From NCBI GenBank assembly GCA_947561585.1, contig CANNZV010001140.1, positions 1-64,000 of the forward strand: DNA of 64,000 nucleotides, given 5' to 3'. Under the pieces are notes generated by a model that ran no database searches, was not told where the DNA came from, and saw only the letters and a list, made by a program, of their open reading frames with translations. Below, one piece after another: positions 57,269 through 64,000 of this stretch. The position numbers and the translations under genes were made by a program. Source of the DNA: Caprella mutica. Lineage: Eukaryota > Arthropoda > Malacostraca > Amphipoda > Caprellidae. Numbering within the stretch: position 1 is the stretch's first letter; every line of letters starts with the position of its first letter.

Positions 57269-57548
57269 ACTTAGAATATAGTTTTAAAAATATTGTTAAT
57301 TGCGGATAAGTTATTTAGGGTATTGTTTTTAAGGTTACTAGATCATTGACTGGGAGGCGTGCTGCTTTAGGAATCCTGAATGCTAGGCAATGGAAAACAA
57401 TCAACTTGAGACAATAATGAAGTGTACAGTGCAACAAACTAGCTGAAATAACAAACCACATTACAACCATATATGTCGAGAGTTTCAAAGTTCTATTATT
57501 TGAAATGTGATTTAATTCAACACAAACTGGGGAAAATAAACAACTTGA

Positions 57549-57830
57549 ACTTGAACCCAGGTGTTTCGAGTTCATCCTAAGGCTTTGTCACTAAAGCGAG
57601 ACACCTTAGTTCATCAAACTATAGTTTATATGAACTAAAGTGCATCAGTTCGATGCACTTTTGTGTCTTGGTTATAAAAGTTTGTTGAAATGATGAGTGA
57701 ATTATTCTCTCCTGTTTTTTTCCTCATCATTTCAACAAACTTATAGCTATGACACTAAAGTGCATCGAACAGCACCAAAGTGTCTCGCTTTAGAGACAAA
57801 GCCACAGAGTCAACTTGATACACCTGGGAG
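57549..57830. repeat. Long hairpin in right B copy (partly deleted in left copy)
   Basis: Arms around CCCAGGTGTTTCGAG, GGCTTTGTCACTAAAGCGAG, ATGCACTTTTGTGTC and AAGTTTGTTGAAATGATGAG are mirrored by CTCATCATTTCAACAAACTT, GACACTAAAGTGCATCGAA, GTGTCTCGCTTTAGAGACAA and ACACCTGGGA. In the left copy the sequence between the equivalents of about 57637 and 57938 is absent. Confidence 0.75.
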
Positions 57831-58204
57831 CATCGGAATTTCTCAGAGTGCAAGGAAGGGAAGGCCAACAAAGGGCGGAGCACTAACGGTTTAGTGCTCC
57901 GCTCAATGTTGGCTCCTCCTCCTTCTAGCTGATCAATCAGAGAAGAGTTATCGTGAAAAACTTGCAACACTGTATCAATAGAAAATTACCCAGTAGAGAC
58001 AGTATCTCAAAAACTTTATGCGCTGTTTACTATACTTTATAATTTTAGACATTAAAAGCATAGCCTTATTGGGCACACTGTAGATTCCTACGGGAAACAT
58101 GTTGATCGTTATTACTCGAAATGAAGGAATAAAATTGTCTGTCATTCTTGAAAATAGCTTGATTTTGCGTTTTTCTATACATACATGGTTGATTCTTTGC
58201 TTAG

Positions 58205-58600
58205 AATTACACAACAGGGGGCCTGAAACTTCGGTTTCGGAATATTCGGTCTTGACATTTCGGTCTTAAAATTATAAATGACCTCTTAACATAAATGAGT
58301 TTGTTGTATTGCACATATCCTGATTGTTTAATGACGTAGTAGGGGGGTTCGGGGGCGAATGCCCCGGATTCATCTAATTCATAAGCCAATATTCCGAGAC
58401 CGATATTTCCGAGACTGAATTTTCCGCTCAAATTTCATGTTAAATAAATGTCAAATTTCTAATGTTACTAATCAGTTTAAAACGGTTAATGTTATCCTAT
58501 TTTAATAAATAAACTACACATTTAAGACATAATAATTTCAACTTTTTATATTATTATTCTTTCATAACACCATTATAAACAGAGACCGAATTTTCCACCC
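58205..58600. repeat. GC-rich repeat module, copy 3 (inverted)
   Basis: Inverted counterpart of 36773-37160, including GGTTCGGGGGCGAATGCCCC at about 58345. One of the near-identical arms of the B pair. Confidence 0.6.
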
Positions 58601-58914
58601 TGAGCCTACACAACACATTGAAATAGAAACAATTATACTATCACTTCAACTTTGTAGAACTTTCGGAAAATCTTGTCAGTTAAAATTTCTAGAGCATTGG
58701 ATTTAGTTATGAATATACAAAAAAAAATTATTGACTGATTTAGCAACTTTAGTTATCCTGGCCTGGATGGTAGCTCGTGCAAGCTATCAAATTGATTTTT
58801 TTTTCTAAAAATTTAAAGAGTTACGCTAAAGATATTATGCTACAATAAGATACACTACTGTCGACAATTTCTATTTAAAAAGTGCGTTGTGGCGCAATCT
58901 GGTTTTAAAACCTG

Positions 58915-59420
58915 GAAATAGAATTGAAATATTGTAAGGAAAATCGAGGCATGTTGTGTTCGTGACGTCATTACAGCAACACTCTAAAATAATATTTAAT
59001 ACAATTGAAGAACGTTCTATTATAAAAACAGAGCTTAACCTTAATTTTCTATTTATGTGTGTTGCCTTGTTGACGTCACGGTCACAAATCACTCGATTTG
59101 TAACCACAGCTCATAAAGCTTTACTCTTTGGTGCCTTCCCAAATAAATACTAATATTGATAAGTAGCGACAATTGAGTGATTTGTGACGTGACATAAGCA
59201 AGGGAACAAATTTAAAGAGAAAATTAGGGGTTTGGCAGGTTAAATAATTGATAAAATATATATTTATTTAATATATTATGCAAATTAATAACTGTTTTTA
59301 CAAATTTACTTTAAAATTTCAATATGATTTTAGAGTGTTGTTGTTATGATGTCATGCAAACAACATACCTCGATTGTCCTTACAATATTTCAATTCTATT
59401 GGAATAGAATTCGCTATGTC
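58915..59420. repeat. Foldback inside right B copy
   Basis: Inverted counterpart of 35958-36462, with GTGACGTCAT and GACGTCACGG motifs. Confidence 0.7.
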
Positions 59421-59613
59421 AAAGTTTCAAACTTACTGCAATTACGAATCTGAAATTAAGATTTGCAAAAAAAAATTAGGTGATGGCTCATGTTCGACAT
59501 AACGTGTATTTATAATATAGAGCAGCAACCTTGGAACCTTGATGTAAGCTGGTATTCTTGATGCTTCAGGGCTTCCTATTTCGCATCGCACTCTTCATTT
59601 ATTCAGGTTTCAT

Positions 59614-62600
59614 TCACACTATTTCATCAACTATTCCAATCTGTCTAATGTATTGAAGCAGTCTGTGGAGGTCATATGGTTGGTCTTTGTTTTCGGTTAG
59701 TATTAGCTTCATTGTTTCGTTTGGTTCCTGTGTTGCTTCTGGGTATATTCTTCGTCTAGTGTCCGAGTGTGTTGGACACTCTGCTATTATATGTTTCACT
59801 GAGAGTGGTACAATGCAGTCATCACAGTAGGATTGTTCTCTATTTTCCATGAGGTGTTGGTGGGTTATCTTTGTATGTCCTATTCTTAGTCTGGTTAGCA
59901 TGATTGAGTGTTTTCTATTTGATTGGTTACTTGATGGCCAGCAATCTACAGTCTCCTTCAGAGAACGGAGTTTATTATTGGGTACATTCCTCCATTCTTC
60001 TCTCCACACGCCTCTCACTTTCTTTTTGATAATAGAGTACCAGTCTTTGTATGGTATTTTCAGATTTATTATCGGGGTGTTCTGGGTTGCGGCTTCTGCC
60101 GCCATCCTATCTGCTTTCTCATTGCCGGGGATATCCACATGGGATGGACACCAGCAGAATTGAATCTTTTTGTTCATCATCTGTAATCTAATGACAGTTC
60201 TTACTATTCTGGAGATCAAGGGGTGAGTGGAGTCGTAGTGTAGGAGTACACTCAGCGCGCTACGTGAATCACATAGCAAGATGAATTCTTCCTGGTTTAC
60301 TGATTCTATTATCTTCAGGGCACATAGTATTCCGCAGAGCTCAGCCGTAAAGATTGAGCTCTCAGCCATCAGCTTCATCTTGATACATCCTCTCAGGCTG
60401 GCAGCAGAGCATCCGACTCCCATCTCACTCTTAGATCCATCAGTGTAGATGGGAAATTGATGGTGATGGTGCTGGCTGAAGTGATCATTGAAGTAGCTTC
60501 TCATAGTGTAGCTATCGCAAGAGTCTTTTTTTGGATAGTCATGTTTTGTACAGAGGATGCTAGGGTTTATCTGCCATGTTGGTTGGTTGGAAAATTTGAA
60601 AGGTAATGTCGAGATATTCAAATGGAGATTGTTTAAGTTTTGTCTGATAAGGTTTGCAGTGCTTGTTACTGAGTGGTTTAGGTCATGGTCATCTTGTGCT
60701 TGGTGAACATTTGGGTAGGCTGCAGAGGTTTGTAGTTGGAGGGTACTTGCATAATACTGCATTATCAATTGAGATCTTCTGGCAATCAAAGGGCTCTCAC
60801 CACTCTCTGCATATAGGCTTATCATTGGTGATGACCTATATGCTCCAGTGCATAGTCTGATTGCTGAATTGTGGATTGGATCTAGTAATTTTACCATAGT
60901 CTAGCTTGGATCTGATGATCGCCCTGTACAGTCGTAGCATGATCACTCTGTCAGATCCCCAAGATGTGTGGGAGAGGCATTTTAGGATATCGAGTCTCTT
61001 CATACAGTCATTTTTAATCCTTTTTATGTGCTCTCTCCAAGTCATCTTGTGATCGAAGATTAGGCCCAAGTATCGAATAGATTCTCTATGAGGGATTATG
61101 GATCCGTTGAGCGTCAGATGTGCAAGGGGTTGCCATTTTCGATTTTGGTGGAAGTAAATACAGTTAGTTTTAGGAGCGGAGAAGGTGAAACCATGTGTTG
61201 TGGCCCAGTGGTTGATTGAGTTTATTGCAGCTTGGAGTCTTCTTTCCATGGATGGTCTATAGTTGCCTTGGCAGTATATCAGGAGATCGTCAACGTAGAG
61301 AATGGCATTGATGTTATTAGGAGTAGCATCAAGGATGCCACTGATTGCAATTAAGAACAGGGTACAGCTCAGGACGCTGCCCTGAGGAACTCCCTGCTCC
61401 AGGCTGTGGTCTTGGGAGAACGAGGTTCCTATTTTTGTTTTGAATAGTCTATTCTGTAGAAATTGTTGGAGATAAACTGGAAGTTTTCCTCGTAGGCCAA
61501 ATTCATAAATGGTTTTAAGAATTCCATGTCTCCAGGTGGTGTCATAAGCCTTGCGGAGGTCAAAAGAGACACATAGAATCTGTTCCTTTTGGTTAAGAGC
61601 GTTATGGATGTCTGAGGAGAATTTGCTTAGTGAAGCCGAATTGATGAGGTGGGATGAGGTTTGAGGATTCAAGTATGATGGTGAGTCTTGCATTTATTAT
61701 TTTCTCCATGAGTTTACCTACACAGCTTGTGAGGGATATCGGTCTGTAATTTTCTTCTATTGTAGGTGTTTTTCCAGGTTTAGGAAATGAGAGGACAATG
61801 CTTGTTCGCCAGTTGGTTGGGAAGATGCCGGAGTCAAATATTTTGTTCATTATTGATAATAAGAAGTGTTGGCTACTTTCATCTGAGTTTTTAATCATGT
61901 TATAGCTTATTTTGTCCTCTCCTGTAGCAGAATTACCACATAGAGAGAGCATGCGTTTGAATTCTATGATTGTAAGTGGGCTATTGTATTTTAGATCTTG
62001 TTGCGTCTTGAAGTTTATAGTATGCTCTTTTGATCGTTGCAATCTTCTGAACTGTTGATTGTAGTTTCTATTGCTGCTTATAGTTTCATAGTGAGTTGCC
62101 ATCATTTCAGCAACCGTCTCGCTGTCAGTAATTATCTGGTTATTCTTGATGAGGTATGGGGGTTTGGTGCTATGGTATGTTCCTCTGATTTTTCGTATTT
62201 TCTTCCAAATTTGGACATTGGAGTGTTTATATTGATTTTAGATACATATTTTTGCCATGAGAGTATTTTGGATTCATTTTGAATTTTCTTTGCTATTGCA
62301 CGAGCCCTGCAGTAGGCTATCTTATCTGCAATGAGTTTGCTGCGTTGGTATTTGTGTAGGGCTATTTTTCGTTCTCTGATTGCATTGGTACATTCGGGGG
62401 TCCACCATGGTACGGTTTTAGGGTAGATTTTGCCTGATGATTTAGGAATAGAGATGTTCGCTGCATCGATGATGTGATATTGTATATTATCTATAAGTTC
62501 ATCAATTGTATTGTTATTGGTTAGGGATTCGTAGTCTTCTATTGTAGTACTTTGTTGAAATGTTTGCCAGTCTGCTCTGTGCTCTAAGAACCTAGGTTCA

Positions 62601-63260
62601 GCAGGTTGAGCCTCAGTTGCTATCTCTACTATCACAATCGGGTAGTGGTCACTACCATGAAGGTCATCCAAAGTTGACCATGATAATTCCGTGGATAGGA
62701 TTGCAGAGCATAAAGTGATGTCGATGACAGATGTTATTCCAGTCTGAGTGTGGAGATGGGTGGCATTACCAGTATTTAGTATTGATAAGGATGAGGAGAG
62801 CAGCAGATTTTCAATTGTGCGTGATCTTGCATCAGGTTGGTTACAGCCATTATCCCACAAGGGATGTCTTGAGTTGAAGTTGGAGGAAGTTGATCTATAA
62901 TTGTGTTAATTTCATTAAGTTGTATAAATTACCTTGGAGGTAGGTATATATTAAGTATCGTGTACTGTCTGGAAAGCTGTATTCTGAATGCTGAGGCTTG
63001 GAGATTAGTCTGGACGTTAAGTATGAAGTGGGGTATATCTCTTTTTATTAGGGTTGCAAGTCCATGTCCTGGGATTGGAGCATGGAAGTCACTATATACA
63101 CTATAGCTATTTGGTGGGCGAAGTGGTTGATGGTTTAACATGGTTATTCTTGTAGAATAACTATTGCGGGGTTTTCTTGATTCAGTAATTTACATAGATC
63201 TTCATATTTTGCTCTATAGCCTTGACAATTCCATTGTATTATCTTGTGTTGGGGATTCAT
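59614..63260 (-). pseudogene. Non-LTR ORF2, copy 2, broken
   Basis: The same endonuclease-RT-RNase H protein as copy 1, starting at the ATG 63260. Open segments are 62860-62132, 62105-61602, 61693-60836 and 60897-59614. Private lesions: one base missing in the VSKINI region near 62210, and about 35 bp lost near 60895, which splits RT from the RNase H part. The frameshift near 61625 is shared with copy 1. Unlike copy 1, the RNase H junction (CALKIIESVNQEEF) and the RIQLSRQY segment are intact. RT catalytic ILYVDDLLIY is retained. Confidence 0.9.
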
Positions 63261-63357
63261 ATGGATCTGGTGGGCTATTTCTTGTTGTGCTGTGCATTTT
63301 TCTCTTTCTTCCTGTGTTTGAATGCTTTACGAGCACTATTCAGTATGTCGTTTTCTA

Positions 63358-64000
63358 CAGGATGGGGCGTAAGTTTGGAAGCAAATGAAAGTGCATATTA
63401 TAATCCAACGAAACATATATTTAATGATTTACAGTTATGTATTATTACATAAAGGTTTTAAGAATTCAAAAATCATAAATTTATTCAAAATGTCCCCCCT
63501 TGTTTTTAATAACAGCCTCAAATCTCCTCCGAACTCCTCCTACTGAGGCACGCAACTGTTCTTGTGAAATTTCCTTCCAAGATCTCTGGAGCGAACGCTT
63601 TAAATCATCCACACTGCGATGGAATTTACCACAGGCCTTTGATTCAAGAATGGACCATACCGAAAAGTCCATAGGATTATCATCTGGGGAGCAAGGAGGC
63701 CACATTTCTTTGGACCAAAACCGTGGAAGATGGTCATGGCACCAGTTTTGAGTGACATTTGCAGTATGTGAAGTCGCGCCGTCTTGCTGAAATGTCCATA
63801 GAGTGTCATTACCGAAGTGATCCTTAGCTGACTCTAACATTGGCGTCAAAATATTCTCAATATAACATTTAGCATTGATTTTGGCGCCTTGTTCCACAAA
63901 AATTAAAGGAGATCTCCAAGTTTTTGAAACGGTGGCCCAGACCATTACTGAAGCAGGTTTCATGGTTCTGTGGACAGTTTTTTGGTTGAATGGGATGTTT
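63358..64000 (-). mobile_element. maT-type mariner, copy 3 (cut by window end)
   Basis: Starts CAGGATGGGGCGTAAGTTTG after TA (63356-63357). It occupies the same position in the non-LTR element as copy 2. Confidence 0.93.
63481..64000 (-). CDS. maT (DD37D) transposase, copy 3, partial
   Basis: An open frame to the window edge covering the catalytic half. VMVWATVSKTWRSPL, then FQQDGATSHTANVTQNW and SPDDNPMDFSVWSILESKAC, with the complete C-terminus RRRFEAVIKNKGGHFE. The C-terminal deletion of copy 1 is absent. Whether the nonsense and frameshift of copy 2 are shared cannot be seen, because they map beyond 64000. Confidence 0.9.
   Translation of the reverse strand, partial: NIPFNQKTVHRTMKPASVMVWATVSKTWRSPLIFVEQGAKINAKCYIENILTPMLESAKDHFGNDTLWTFQQDGATSHTANVTQNWCHDHLPRFWSKEMWPPCSPDDNPMDFSVWSILESKACGKFHRSVDDLKRSLQRSWKEISQEQLRASVGGVRRRFEAVIKNKGGHFE

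Larger units (their letters stand above)
55965..64000 (-). mobile_element. hAT-like element B, right copy (inverted; runs past window end)
   Basis: Begins TAGGGCTGTGACTGTAAGGC, the reverse complement of the right end of the left copy (38372). It then follows that copy backwards through the foldback, the non-LTR element and the maT mariner to the window edge, which corresponds to about 31350 of the left copy. Differences are few point changes plus discrete indels. About 2.8 kb of the element should lie beyond 64000. Confidence 0.88.
59529..64000 (-). mobile_element. Non-LTR retrotransposon, copy 2 (inverted, partial in window)
   Basis: The same element as 29012-35843, at the same site (duplication ATAGAGCAGCAA at 59517-59528 on the plus strand) and with the same mariner insertion. 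It is therefore a copy of the whole B locus, not an independent retrotransposition. Confidence 0.92.

Noticed and set aside
1..64000. tRNA, rRNA or other structured RNA genes
   Set aside because: No cloverleaf or rRNA-like stretch noticed by eye; a covariance-model scan would be decisive.

Overview
This window looks like transposon-dominated nuclear DNA from an insect. It is strongly AT-rich, has intron-type splice signals and no operon organisation, and carries retroelements and DNA transposons typical of arthropods. A hemipteran is my guess, held with low confidence. I see no confident conserved host gene. The only long, intact, non-transposon reading frame is a 298-codon ORF with a damaged RING-like end at 4064-4960.

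Layout, left. 1-5556 is non-coding repeat DNA: a long inverted repeat at 1085-2095 and a 607-bp pogo-like MITE at 2883-3489, followed by the RING ORF. 5557-10658 is a complete Ty1/copia element with apparently identical 339-bp LTRs, a 5-bp target duplication and a broken pol. 11366-12572 is a maT-type (DD37D) mariner. 13124-17081 is an internally deleted Ty3/gypsy element on the minus strand. 17488-18141 encodes a Rep-like superfamily 3 helicase, an apparent endogenous CRESS-DNA-virus fragment, whose 3' end runs into a 50-bp tandem repeat. 18662-21876 is a hAT-like element (8-bp TSD GTAATAGT) that contains a dead Tc1 transposase and a second hAT-like element (A) filled with a 32-bp satellite.

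Layout, right. At 28516-38372 lies a 9.86-kb hAT-like element, here called B, with TAGGGCTGTGAC ends. It has swallowed a non-LTR retrotransposon, which itself swallowed a maT mariner. A second copy of B lies in opposite orientation from 55965 past the window end. Between the two copies are 17.6 kb with several MITEs and a decayed P-element/THAP9-like transposase that has an in-frame 27-bp minisatellite.

The main result is structural. The two halves of one interrupted hAT-like element (28073-28515 and, inverted, 55412-55964), their target-site duplications and the repeat around them fit together only if 38373-55964 was inverted by recombination between the two opposed B copies. This makes an explicit prediction for the sequence just past the window. 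Functionally, the coding potential here is almost all mobile-element machinery, mostly inactivated.
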